NCBI RefSeq assembly: GCF_004519315.1
Contig: NZ_SOZE01000008.1
Location: 124,001-188,000 of the forward strand
DNA: 64,000 nucleotides
Origin: Mucilaginibacter psychrotolerans
GTDB lineage: Bacteria > Bacteroidota > Bacteroidia > Sphingobacteriales > Sphingobacteriaceae
Direction: 5' to 3'
Below, piece after piece: positions 16,398 to 24,875 of the stretch. Under the pieces are notes generated by a model, which worked only from the letters and a program-made list of their open reading frames with translations, was not told the origin of the DNA and searched no databases. Position 1 is the stretch's first letter, and each line of letters starts with the position of its first letter. Both the position numbers and the translations under genes were made by a program.

Positions 16398-18504
16398 GCA
16401 GGCATTACATAAAATAGATGCGTTGCGCCGCCGCTGGGTTGTTTACCAGGTGCTGGCCGATGCGGCTCTGTCGGCAGCCATTGCGCTGTTAGCTGCTGGC
16501 GTGTTTTTGTTGCTGGGCTGGTTGGTGTGGTGGGCTTTCCCGGTGTTTTGGAGCGTGTTCAGTATCATGCTGGTCCTGCATTGCCCCTGGCGCATCGGCA
16601 ACCAAAAAATCGTGAGCTTTCTTGATAGGGAGTATCTGGAATTGCAGGAGAGTACGGGCTTGCTGTTACTGCCTGCGGAGGAATTGAATGTGTTGCAGTC
16701 GCTGGCGCGCGCAAACACTGAGGAAGCATGGGCCAACTTACAGGTAGGCCATAAGCTCTTCGCCAAACGCTTTTTGCGCTCGGCTTTGTTGATGGCCTTA
16801 GCAGCATTGTTTTTTATCGCGATTGTAATACTGTACCACCCCGCAAATGGCGGCAATAGCCGAACAAGAGGAATAGGCATTGCTGAGCAAAAGTTTCCGA
16901 TGGAAAAACCCCTCCCGCAGATAGACGGTATCGGCGTTACTATTACTCCACCCGCTTATACCCGGAGGGCGCAACGCAGTCAGGATAGGTTCAACATTTC
17001 CGTGGAGGATGGCGCAAGCGTAAACTGGCACATCAGTACCAATGTGGCCGTTAAGCAGCCGTATCTGTTATTTAATGATAAGGAGCGTATCAGCCTGAGA
17101 AATACCGGCGAAGGTAAAACCTGGCAGGCCGCAAAAACCATCAGCGGGCCGGGCTATTACCAGGTAAGCATCGATGGCAAGCTGTCGGAGCTTTACCAGG
17201 TGCAGGTGATAAAAGATGCGCCGCCGGTGATACAAGTCAAAACACCCAAGCCCTATACTTACATTGATGCCGGCGAGGCACAGCGCGTCACTATTGATGC
17301 TGCCCTTACAGATGATTACGGCATTGCCAATGCGCAGATTATGGCTACGGTGGCAAAGGGCCGTGGCGAGGGTGTTAAATTCAAGGAATATAAACTGAAT
17401 TTCAATACCGTCTTTACAGGTCAGCCCCAATACGATGCGCAAAAACTGGTAGATCTGCCCGCCTTAAATATGGAACCCGGCGACGAGCTGTACTTTTACG
17501 TGCAGGCCCGCGACACGCATCAGCAGCAAAGCCGTACCGATGTATTTACCGTTGCCGTACAGGATACTGCCGAACTGCTCAGCATGGATGGCATCCTGAG
17601 CGGCGCTAACCTCAAACCGGAGTTTTTCCGCAGCGAAAGACAAATCATCATCGATGCGGAGCAATTGTTGAAGGATAAAGACAGCATCACGGTTGAAAAA
17701 TTCAACGCCCGTAGTAATGATCTGGGTATCGACCAAAAACTGTTGCGCCTGCGTTACGGTAAGTTTTTAGGCGAAGAAGATGAAAGCCAGGAGGTACCCA
17801 AAACCAGCGATGGCGTGGCCGACCCGGCAGATTTCAGCAACGCGGCCAAAATATTAAAGGAGTACACCGATGATCACGATAAGGCCGAAGATGCGCAGTT
17901 TTTTGAGCCGGCCATTAAGGCGCAATTAAAAGCCACCCTTACCGAAATGTGGAAAGCCGAGCTGCAATTGCGACTATACAAACCACAGGCAGCATTGCCA
18001 TTTGCCTACAAGGCTTTGCGTTTGCTGAAAGATTTGCAACAAAAATCACGCTCCTTCGTGGCTAAAACTTCCTATAACCCATCGCCCATCAAACTGGATA
18101 AACGCCTCACAGGTGAATTGGATAAGATTATCCAACCGGTAAATAAGCAAGAAATAAAACCTGCGGGAGATGCTTTCGGGGCCCTCCGCAAGGCCATAGA
18201 GGTATTGGAACAACTAAAAGCCAAACCCACGTTAACTACTGCAGATGCCCGCGTATTGCAGGTAGCCAACCAGCAATTAAGCTTGCGCGCATCGGCGCAG
18301 CCTGGGACTTATCTCTCGGCTTTAGGTGCTATGCGCAGGATATTATCGGCACAAAAAATAAGTGCAATAGATATTGGTGTGGTGGAACGCGCTATCCAAA
18401 TAACCATAACGGCACCTCAAGTGCTGCCATCTGCAAAGGCACAACCGGCGGATGGTGGGTTATCGCGCAGCTATTATAAGAACCTTAAAAACGCCAAGCC
18501 ATGA
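16390..18504 (+). CDS. DUF4175-like large membrane protein
   Basis: A 704-residue protein. It has hydrophobic helices at about 20-45, 48-65 and 135-155, then a long soluble part with beta-rich segments: GIGVTITPPAYTRR about 178, DDYGIANAQI about 305, and PGDELYFYVQARD about 360. An alpha-helical C-terminal third follows, rich in Lys, Gln and Ala. This matches DUF4175-type proteins found in MoxR operons of Bacteroidota and Alphaproteobacteria. Overlaps of 8 bases upstream and 4 bases (ATGA) downstream place it firmly in the operon. Function unknown. Confidence 0.72.
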   Translation: MAKQALHKIDALRRRWVVYQVLADAALSAAIALLAAGVFLLLGWLVWWAFPVFWSVFSIMLVLHCPWRIGNQKIVSFLDREYLELQESTGLLLLPAEELNVLQSLARANTEEAWANLQVGHKLFAKRFLRSALLMALAALFFIAIVILYHPANGGNSRTRGIGIAEQKFPMEKPLPQIDGIGVTITPPAYTRRAQRSQDRFNISVEDGASVNWHISTNVAVKQPYLLFNDKERISLRNTGEGKTWQAAKTISGPGYYQVSIDGKLSELYQVQVIKDAPPVIQVKTPKPYTYIDAGEAQRVTIDAALTDDYGIANAQIMATVAKGRGEGVKFKEYKLNFNTVFTGQPQYDAQKLVDLPALNMEPGDELYFYVQARDTHQQQSRTDVFTVAVQDTAELLSMDGILSGANLKPEFFRSERQIIIDAEQLLKDKDSITVEKFNARSNDLGIDQKLLRLRYGKFLGEEDESQEVPKTSDGVADPADFSNAAKILKEYTDDHDKAEDAQFFEPAIKAQLKATLTEMWKAELQLRLYKPQAALPFAYKALRLLKDLQQKSRSFVAKTSYNPSPIKLDKRLTGELDKIIQPVNKQEIKPAGDAFGALRKAIEVLEQLKAKPTLTTADARVLQVANQQLSLRASAQPGTYLSALGAMRRILSAQKISAIDIGVVERAIQITITAPQVLPSAKAQPADGGLSRSYYKNLKNAKP

Positions 18505-20276
18505 TGCAAGTCAATTGGATTTATATGGTTATCGGACTTTGCATATTGCTGGCGGCGTTCGCGGTTTGGCTGGAAATCCGTCGCGCCAATAAAAAACGGT
18601 TAGCCTTACGGATGTTTGCAGTGTTAATTGCGGCTATTGCGCTGGCTTGTTTGGCACTACCGCTAAGTTATCAAAAAGAAGCAAAGCAAAATGACAGGGA
18701 GGCGTTTGCCCTGCTCACAACAGGATTTGCTGCCGATAGCATCCCCGCAAACGCACGGTTGTTTACCTGCGATGCGACTATTAAAAAGGCATATCCACGT
18801 GCCATGTTTGTTCAAGGCTTAGATATGCTGACTGATACCTTGAAGGACTACCCCCTGCATATTTACGGGGATGGCTTGAATAAAAGCCAACTGGATGATT
18901 TGGGTAACCTGCCTGTGATTTTCCACCCGCAAGCATTACCCGCAGGCGTAAGCCATATCAGCTGGTCCCAAAAGCTAAAGGCAGGCAGGGTCTTGCAGGT
19001 ACAGGGCACTTACCAGAACCCATCGGCACAAAAAGTAACGCTGTTGCTGAAAGGATTGAATACGATTTTAGATACGGCCACAATCCAACCAAAGGGCCGA
19101 AGGAACTTTGAGCTGATGGCTACGCCAAAATCAAACGGTAAACGGGTTTACCAGGCACTGTCGGTTGCCGGCGGCGATACCGTTCTGCAGGGTAGCATCC
19201 CATTCAGCGTAGAACCGGTGAAGCCTTTAAGGGTATTGTTGCTTTCCGCGTCGCCCGGTTTCGAAACCAAATTTTTAAAGGGATGGCTCAGCAGACAAGG
19301 CTATGCCGTGGCCGCGCGTTCGGCTATCAGCAAGGATAAATTCAACAGCGAATACATCAATATTAAACAACTGCCATTGGATAGGCTTACAGCCTCAACT
19401 CTCGCGCAATTTGATGTGGTGATAGGCGACCTGTCCACTCTCAACACTCTGGGCGGTGCGGACGCCGCTTCCCTAAGACATGAAGTAGAAGATAGCGGTC
19501 TCGGCATCATTATGCGGGCGGATAGTACCGGCAAAACATCATGGCTGCAAAAAGATTTCCTGCTGGAAAATATCCAGGGTAAAGAGGTATTTTCTGCGCT
19601 TAATATCAACGGTAAAAGAAGCTCATCAGCTAAAATAGGTAATGGTACAACAGGCATCCGCTATCATGAAGGCACGCAGCCGTTGATTATGGGCGCCCAA
19701 GGCAGGGTACTGGCAAGCAGCAGCATTGCAGGGCAGGGGAGATTGGTGTTCAGTACTTTGGGTAATACCTATAGTTGGGCATTAGGTGGCAACCAGCAGG
19801 ATTATGCTGCGGTATGGAGTGCCCTAATTAGTAAGGCCGCCCGCAGAGACACAAGCGCAAACATACCGATAGAAGTTGATGCTATGCCGTTTGCGGGCCA
19901 GCCTGTGCAGCTACACATTGCAAACGGTGTAAGTTCGCCAATCAGTATAAACGGCGAGGTGCTGGCCCCTGAGCAAAATCCTGCGATGCCTTTTGAATGG
20001 TCGGCACGCTATTGGCCAAAGGAGGCAGGTTGGCAATCCCTAAGGCATGATAATATCACTGATTGGTTTTACGCCTGGCCGCAAACCGAATGGAAAGGTG
20101 TACAAGCGGCTGCGAAAACCGCCGCCACGCAGCAATATGCAGCGGGCCATACGCCGGGCAGTATTGTAACGAAACAGATACATCAAAAACTTCGGATTGA
20201 AGTGCCGAAAATTTACTTTTATATCCTGCTGCTGGTAGCTTGTGCTTTCTTGTGGGTAGAGCGGAAGTGGTTGTGA
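18501..20276 (+). CDS. Membrane protein with amidotransferase-like periplasmic domain, MoxR operon
   Basis: A 591-residue protein. Two N-terminal helices (about 5-25 and 37-55) and one C-terminal helix (FYILLLVACAFLWVERKWL in part) anchor a large extracytoplasmic region. The middle segment RVLLLSASPGFETKFLKGWL through QFDVVIGDLSTL resembles the class I glutamine-amidotransferase-like fold of similar operon members, but no catalytic Cys is evident. It starts in the ATGA overlap with the preceding gene and is the last gene of the operon. Function unknown. Confidence 0.7.
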   Translation: MMQVNWIYMVIGLCILLAAFAVWLEIRRANKKRLALRMFAVLIAAIALACLALPLSYQKEAKQNDREAFALLTTGFAADSIPANARLFTCDATIKKAYPRAMFVQGLDMLTDTLKDYPLHIYGDGLNKSQLDDLGNLPVIFHPQALPAGVSHISWSQKLKAGRVLQVQGTYQNPSAQKVTLLLKGLNTILDTATIQPKGRRNFELMATPKSNGKRVYQALSVAGGDTVLQGSIPFSVEPVKPLRVLLLSASPGFETKFLKGWLSRQGYAVAARSAISKDKFNSEYINIKQLPLDRLTASTLAQFDVVIGDLSTLNTLGGADAASLRHEVEDSGLGIIMRADSTGKTSWLQKDFLLENIQGKEVFSALNINGKRSSSAKIGNGTTGIRYHEGTQPLIMGAQGRVLASSSIAGQGRLVFSTLGNTYSWALGGNQQDYAAVWSALISKAARRDTSANIPIEVDAMPFAGQPVQLHIANGVSSPISINGEVLAPEQNPAMPFEWSARYWPKEAGWQSLRHDNITDWFYAWPQTEWKGVQAAAKTAATQQYAAGHTPGSIVTKQIHQKLRIEVPKIYFYILLLVACAFLWVERKWL

Positions 20277-20306
20277 AAATATCGCGCGATATAAACTGCG
20301 CCTGTT

Positions 20307-20418
20307 CAAGCGTCCACGCTTGAATAATAATCTTTGTAAGCGTCCACGCTTACTTTTTAACTGCGACGGGAGCGAGGACGCTCCAAAATGTGTTTCGGTC
20401 AAGCGGGGACGCTTGACC
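20307..20418. repeat. Four short AAGCG/CGCTT hairpins in a row
   Basis: Perfect hairpins with four-base loops: CAAGCG-TCCA-CGCTTG (20307-20322), TAAGCG-TCCA-CGCTTA (20337-20352), GAGCG-AGGA-CGCTC (20370-20383) and GGTCAAGCG-GGGA-CGCTTGACC (20397-20418). They fill the space between the end of the MoxR operon and tldD2. They may act as terminators, but there is no T run. Confidence 0.82.
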
Positions 20419-20459
20419 GGGCGGTAGAATAACAATACGATGATTAAACGTATCATAAT

Positions 20460-22097
20460 ATGAGAAGAAGAGACTTTATTTATTTAACAGGGCTTGGCGC
20501 AGCGGCAACCGCACTCCCCAATCTCGGCGCATTCGGTAAAACTATCGATGTGCAGGATGCCCTGAACCCGGTGGATGCCAAAATTAAAAAGGAGCTGGCC
20601 GACGCCGGGCTAAACGCCGCTAAAGCAGCCGGTGCAAGCTACGCCGATGTGCGCATTGGCCGCTACCTTAACCAGTTTGTGATCACCCGCGAAAACCGGG
20701 TGCTGAACGTAGCCAATACCGAAAGCTATGGCGTGGGTATCCGCGTTATTGCCAATGGCTGCTGGGGCTTTGCGGCTACTAACGATGTAACCAAGGATGG
20801 CATTGCCAAAACCGCCAAACGTGCGGTTGCCGTTGCCAAAGCCAATGCCAAACTGGGCAGTGCGCCGGTACAACTGGCTCCCCAAAAAGGCTACGGTGAG
20901 GTAAGTTGGAAAACACCCATCGAAAAGAACGCTTTTGAGGTACCCATAAAAGAAAAGGTAGACCTGCTGCTTGGTGCCAACGCCATTGCCATGGGTGCCG
21001 GGGCTAATTTTGTTAACTCTACCATCTTTGCTGTAAATGAGCAGAAATATTTTGCTTCTACAGATGGTTCCTATATCGATCAGGACATTCACCGTTTATA
21101 CCCCAGTTTTACCGTAACAAAAATAGACCCTACCAAAGGTGCTTTTGAAACCCGCAGTGCGCTTAGTTCGCCGGTAGGTATGGGTTATGAATATTTAACG
21201 CCTCTTGCTGCTGAAACGGTTGGCGGCGTAACGCCCCGGTATAAAAATCGCTATGATATGCTGGAGGATATGAAATTTGCTACCAAACAGGCAGGCGAAA
21301 AATTGACCGCAAAATCTGTAGAGCCCGGCAAATATGATCTGGTGCTCGATCCAAGCCACCTCTGGCTCACCATACACGAATCGGTAGGCCATCCAACTGA
21401 ACTTGACAGGGTATTAGGTTACGAAGCCAATTATGCCGGTACCAGCTTTTTAACCTTAGACAAGTGGAAATCAGGTAATTTTAAATTTGGTAGTGATAAG
21501 GTGAATATTGTAGGCGACAAAACGCAGGTAGGCTCTTTAGGCGCGGTTGGTTATGATGATGAAGGCGTAGGTACCAAAAAGTGGGACATTATTAAAAACG
21601 GTGTGCTGGTAAATTACCAGGCCATCCGCGATCAGGCGCATATCATCGGCCTGAAAGAATCTCAGGGCTGTTGCTATGCACAAAGCTGGCAGGACGTACA
21701 ATTTCAGCGTATGCCCAATGTTTCCTTACAGCCTGGCGCAGGTAAGTTAAGCGTGGACGAAATGATCAAAAACGTAGAGAAAGGCGTTTATATCATTGGT
21801 AATGGGTCGTTTTCTATAGATCAGCAACGCTACAACTTCCAGTTTGGCGGCCAATTGTTTTACGAAATAAAAGAAGGTAAAATAGTGGGCATGCTGAATG
21901 ATGTATCCTACCAGGCCAATACGCAGGAGTTCTGGAATAGCTGCACCCAGGTTTGCGACGAAAGCGATTACCGCCTTGGCGGATCGTTTAACGATGGCAA
22001 GGGGCAGCCGGGACAAAGTAGTGCGGTATCGCACGGCTCGGCCACAACAAGGTTCAATGGGGTTAACGTAATCAATACAAAAAGAAAAATCGGTTAA
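20460..22097 (+). CDS. TldD-type metalloprotease subunit with Tat leader, copy 2
   Basis: A 545-residue protein. The N-terminus RRRDFIYLTGLGAAATALP is a good twin-arginine signal (RRxFI plus a hydrophobic stretch). The zinc motif HESVGH stands at 306-311, the same position as in copy 1. Long stretches such as QKGYGEVSWKTPIEKNAFEV and LGAVGYDDEGVGTK are identical or nearly so between the copies. Its tldE partner starts 3 bases after the stop. TldD carries the metal site of the TldD/TldE peptidase. A Tat leader predicts folded export or membrane anchoring. Confidence 0.9.
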   Translation: MRRRDFIYLTGLGAAATALPNLGAFGKTIDVQDALNPVDAKIKKELADAGLNAAKAAGASYADVRIGRYLNQFVITRENRVLNVANTESYGVGIRVIANGCWGFAATNDVTKDGIAKTAKRAVAVAKANAKLGSAPVQLAPQKGYGEVSWKTPIEKNAFEVPIKEKVDLLLGANAIAMGAGANFVNSTIFAVNEQKYFASTDGSYIDQDIHRLYPSFTVTKIDPTKGAFETRSALSSPVGMGYEYLTPLAAETVGGVTPRYKNRYDMLEDMKFATKQAGEKLTAKSVEPGKYDLVLDPSHLWLTIHESVGHPTELDRVLGYEANYAGTSFLTLDKWKSGNFKFGSDKVNIVGDKTQVGSLGAVGYDDEGVGTKKWDIIKNGVLVNYQAIRDQAHIIGLKESQGCCYAQSWQDVQFQRMPNVSLQPGAGKLSVDEMIKNVEKGVYIIGNGSFSIDQQRYNFQFGGQLFYEIKEGKIVGMLNDVSYQANTQEFWNSCTQVCDESDYRLGGSFNDGKGQPGQSSAVSHGSATTRFNGVNVINTKRKIG

Positions 22098-22100
22098 AAC

Positions 22101-23432
22101 ATGGCTATATATACAAAAGAACAGGCACAGGCCTTACTAAAAAAGGTGCTGAGCTATTCCAAAGCCGATGAGTGCGAAGCAAGCCTCGGCGGGGGCGACG
22201 AGGGCAACGTGCGCTATGCATTAAACGCGGTTTCTACCGCAGGCGATGTAAGCAGCATTGGCCTTTCGGTAACATCGGTTTATGGTAAAAAGGCCGGCTC
22301 GGCCTCTATCAACGAGTTTGACGATGCTGCGTTAGAAAGAGTAGTGCGTCGCTCAGAAGAGCTGGCGCAGTTGGCGCCTGAGAATCCGGAATATATGCCT
22401 ATGCTGGGCCAATCAGAATTTAAAGAATCGATAACCTATAATGCCAATACAGCGGCCATGACACCCGATAGCAGGGCCGAAATGGTAGGTAAAAGTTTGG
22501 CTATTGCCAAAGAGGCCAAATTAAGCGCGGCCGGGTTTTTAGATAATTCAACCAATTTCAGCGCGGTGATGAATTCCAAGGGCTTATTTGCCTATAACAA
22601 AAGTACCGATGTGTATTTTTCGGTAACTACACGTAACGATGCCGGTACAGCATCTGGCTATGCTGCCCGCGGCTTTACCGATGTGAGCAAACTGGATACC
22701 GCTTCCGCAACGCGTGTGGCTACCATGAAAGCCAACGCCTCGATAGGCGCGAGGGCCATGGAGCCGGGCAAATACACCGTGATACTGGAGCCGGTTGCCG
22801 CAACTTATATGCTGGAGAACATGTTCCGCTTTGATGCCCGCAGTGCCGAAGAGGGCCGTAGCTTCTTGAGCAAAAAAGGCGGTGGTACCCGCCTGGGTGA
22901 GCAACTGATGGACACGAAAGTAAACATCTATTCGGACCCCTTTAACCCCGACCTGCCCGGCGCAACGTGGGGCGGCGACGGCCTTCCGCGTGAGAAAACC
23001 ATGTGGATTGATAAAGGTGTGGTGAAAAATCTTTCTTACTCCCGCTATTGGGCGCAGAAGAAAGGCGTTGCTCCCGTGCCCGGCCCAAGCAATATCATTA
23101 TGGATGGCGGCGATGCCACCCTCGAAGAACTGATCAAAAGCACCGAGCGTGGGATATTGGTTTCGCGATTGTGGTATATACGCATGGTAGATCCGCAATC
23201 GTTGCTGTTGACCGGCCTTACCCGCGATGGTACGTTCTACATTGAAAACGGCAAGATAAAATTCCCGGTGAAGAACTTCCGTTTCAACGAGAGCCCCGTA
23301 ATCATGCTGAACAACCTGGAAGCCCTGGGCAAGCAAGAACGGAGCATCAGCGTAGAAAGCTACCGCAGTTACCTTATCCCGCCGTTGAAGGTGAGAGACT
23401 TTACGTTTAGTTCGTTATCGGACGCGGTGTAA
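22101..23432 (+). CDS. TldE/PmbA-type subunit, copy 2
   Basis: A 443-residue paralogue of the 7475-8812 product, sharing SYSKADECE near the start, [36 protein letters not shown] and the end FSSLSDAV. It lacks the HExxxH motif and has no signal peptide, although its TldD partner carries a Tat leader. Spacing to tldD2 is 3 bases, identical to the first pair, so the operon was duplicated as a unit. A REP-like element follows 18 bases after the stop. Confidence 0.9.
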   Translation: MAIYTKEQAQALLKKVLSYSKADECEASLGGGDEGNVRYALNAVSTAGDVSSIGLSVTSVYGKKAGSASINEFDDAALERVVRRSEELAQLAPENPEYMPMLGQSEFKESITYNANTAAMTPDSRAEMVGKSLAIAKEAKLSAAGFLDNSTNFSAVMNSKGLFAYNKSTDVYFSVTTRNDAGTASGYAARGFTDVSKLDTASATRVATMKANASIGARAMEPGKYTVILEPVAATYMLENMFRFDARSAEEGRSFLSKKGGGTRLGEQLMDTKVNIYSDPFNPDLPGATWGGDGLPREKTMWIDKGVVKNLSYSRYWAQKKGVAPVPGPSNIIMDGGDATLEELIKSTERGILVSRLWYIRMVDPQSLLLTGLTRDGTFYIENGKIKFPVKNFRFNESPVIMLNNLEALGKQERSISVESYRSYLIPPLKVRDFTFSSLSDAV

Positions 23433-23450
23433 AAAAACACAATACCACCG

Positions 23451-23545
23451 CGTCTTTGCGAGGCACGAAGCAATCTCCCGGTAAGCAGAGCCGAGTGCAT
23501 ATCCGCTTGTCCTGCGTAGAGATTGCTTCGTTCCTCGCAATGACG
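23451..23545. repeat. REP-like palindrome, GTCATTGCGAGG family, copy 2
   Basis: 27-base arms 23451-23477 and 23519-23545 are complementary with two mismatches. They enclose a 41-base centre that contains GCAGAGC, also seen in the centre of the 6710 copy. Confidence 0.88.
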
Positions 23546-23640
23546 GGATTGCTAATCTTATCTCAATACACCCACATCCCCGAAAGGGGATGTTTTGTTT
23601 TAAAGCTTTGCTTACCTGTTTTAAGGCTAGAATATTACCC

Positions 23641-23769
23641 ATGAGAACTCCACGGCAAAATACCAATCGCCCGGCAACGCCCTCAACGAGTACCGGCCAG
23701 GTAGTGGTATTCAGCAAGAAAGACTGGAAGGATTATGCCCGAGCAGGTGAAGATTTGACAACTTTTTAA
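23641..23769 (+). CDS. Possible small protein, 42 residues
   Basis: ATG at 23641 opens a 42-codon frame ending TAA. It starts MRTPRQNTNRPATPS and ends KKDWKDYARAGEDLTTF, basic then mixed-charge. A hairpin terminator follows 31 bases later on the same strand, which would make sense only for a transcript from here or from tldE2. No homology is recognised and no clear ribosome site is visible. Confidence 0.35.
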   Translation: MRTPRQNTNRPATPSTSTGQVVVFSKKDWKDYARAGEDLTTF

Positions 23770-23800
23770 ATTTGTGAAATCTAAATGCTAACAATAGTTT

Positions 23801-23832
23801 AACGCTATTGCCATAAGTAATAGCGTTTTTTG
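23801..23832 (+). terminator. Intrinsic terminator
   Basis: Arms AACGCTATT (23801-23809) and AATAGCGTT (23819-23827) with a 9-base loop are followed by a run of T to 23831. Confidence 0.72.
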
Positions 23833-23842
23833 TTTCTTTGCA

Positions 23843-23864
23843 CCCCCCCCCCAAAAAAAAAAAA
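23843..23864 (+). repeat. C10-A12 homopolymer tract in the leader of the phosphotransferase gene
   Basis: Ten C (23843-23852) run directly into twelve A (23853-23864), ending 9 bases before the ATG at 23874. A near-consensus -7 box, TTTCTTTG, lies at 23833-23840, so the tract would start about where transcription does. Such tracts are prone to length change. Confidence 0.85.
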
Positions 23865-23873
23865 TTTTGTTTT

Positions 23874-24875
23874 ATGCGTCCTTTCCCGTCAATCAGTTCT
23901 ATCCTCTCGGCAAGCCATTTGGCAATATTCTTAAAGGACAAGTACAGCCTGTCGGCAAACACAAGCTGCAAATTGTTAAAAACGGGTATCAACCATAGTT
24001 ACCTGGTAACAGACGGCGCCGACAAATTTGTTTTTAGGGTGTATAGCCTGAATTGGCGCAGCGAGACTAAAATTAACGAGGAGATACGCTTATTAAACCT
24101 GCTGAAAGAGGGCGGCGTTTCAGTTTCTTATCCGTTGACGGATGCCTCGGGCGAGTACCTGCAGCAGCTGGATGCGCCGGAAGGCATGCGTTTCGGGTTG
24201 ATGTTTTCTTTTGCCGAAGGCGAAAAGTTCCTGAATTTATCCGAAGAGCAGCATTACCGCATTGGGGAAACCATGGCGCGCATCCATCGCTTAACGGAGG
24301 GCTTGCAACTTCAGCGGGTTCAGTACTCGCCTAAGGTTATCCTGCAGGACCCATTTATATACCTCAATAATTTCCTCCCTGTCCAAGCTGATGAAATGGA
24401 CTGGATGCTATCGGCACAAAAATACCTGTTGAGCGAACTGGCTAATGCAGATGATAAGCAGATGCGCAAAGGCGTGGTGCATCTGGATATCTGGTTCGAT
24501 AACATGAATATCACCAAGGATAGCGTGGTAACCATCTTCGACTTCGACTTCTGCGGCAACGGTTGGCTGGCTTATGACCTTGCTTATAATATATTGCAGA
24601 TACACAGCACCGAGAAGGACCCCGCCGAACGCGAACTGAAAAAGAAGAGTTTTTTGGATGGTTACGAATCGGTTGTAAAAATAAGCGACGAAGAAAAGCG
24701 ATTGCTGCCCGCTTTGGGCGTAAGCCTCTACTTTTTTTACCTGGGCATACAGTGCCAACGTTTTGATAACTGGAGCAACGTGTTCCTCAACGAAACCTAC
24801 CTCAAACGTTTCATTAGTCTGCTGGTAAAAAAATATTTCGAGGAAAATGTACACGCCGGGCTATTGCCGGGTTAG
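23874..24875 (+). CDS. Aminoglycoside phosphotransferase (APH)-family kinase
   Basis: A 333-residue protein from the ATG at 23874; an in-frame TTG at 23838 would translate the C/A tract and is unlikely. An N-lobe segment GINHSYLVTDGADKFVFRVY binds nucleotide. The catalytic loop is VVHLDIWFDNM (HxDxxxxN) and the metal-binding DFD lies in IFDFDFCGNG. This layout is shared by aminoglycoside phosphotransferases, homoserine kinase II and choline kinases; the real substrate is probably a small amino-alcohol or amino acid and cannot be told here. The 3' end overlaps the convergent lipoprotein gene by 15 bases. Confidence 0.85.
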   Translation: MRPFPSISSILSASHLAIFLKDKYSLSANTSCKLLKTGINHSYLVTDGADKFVFRVYSLNWRSETKINEEIRLLNLLKEGGVSVSYPLTDASGEYLQQLDAPEGMRFGLMFSFAEGEKFLNLSEEQHYRIGETMARIHRLTEGLQLQRVQYSPKVILQDPFIYLNNFLPVQADEMDWMLSAQKYLLSELANADDKQMRKGVVHLDIWFDNMNITKDSVVTIFDFDFCGNGWLAYDLAYNILQIHSTEKDPAERELKKKSFLDGYESVVKISDEEKRLLPALGVSLYFFYLGIQCQRFDNWSNVFLNETYLKRFISLLVKKYFEENVHAGLLPG

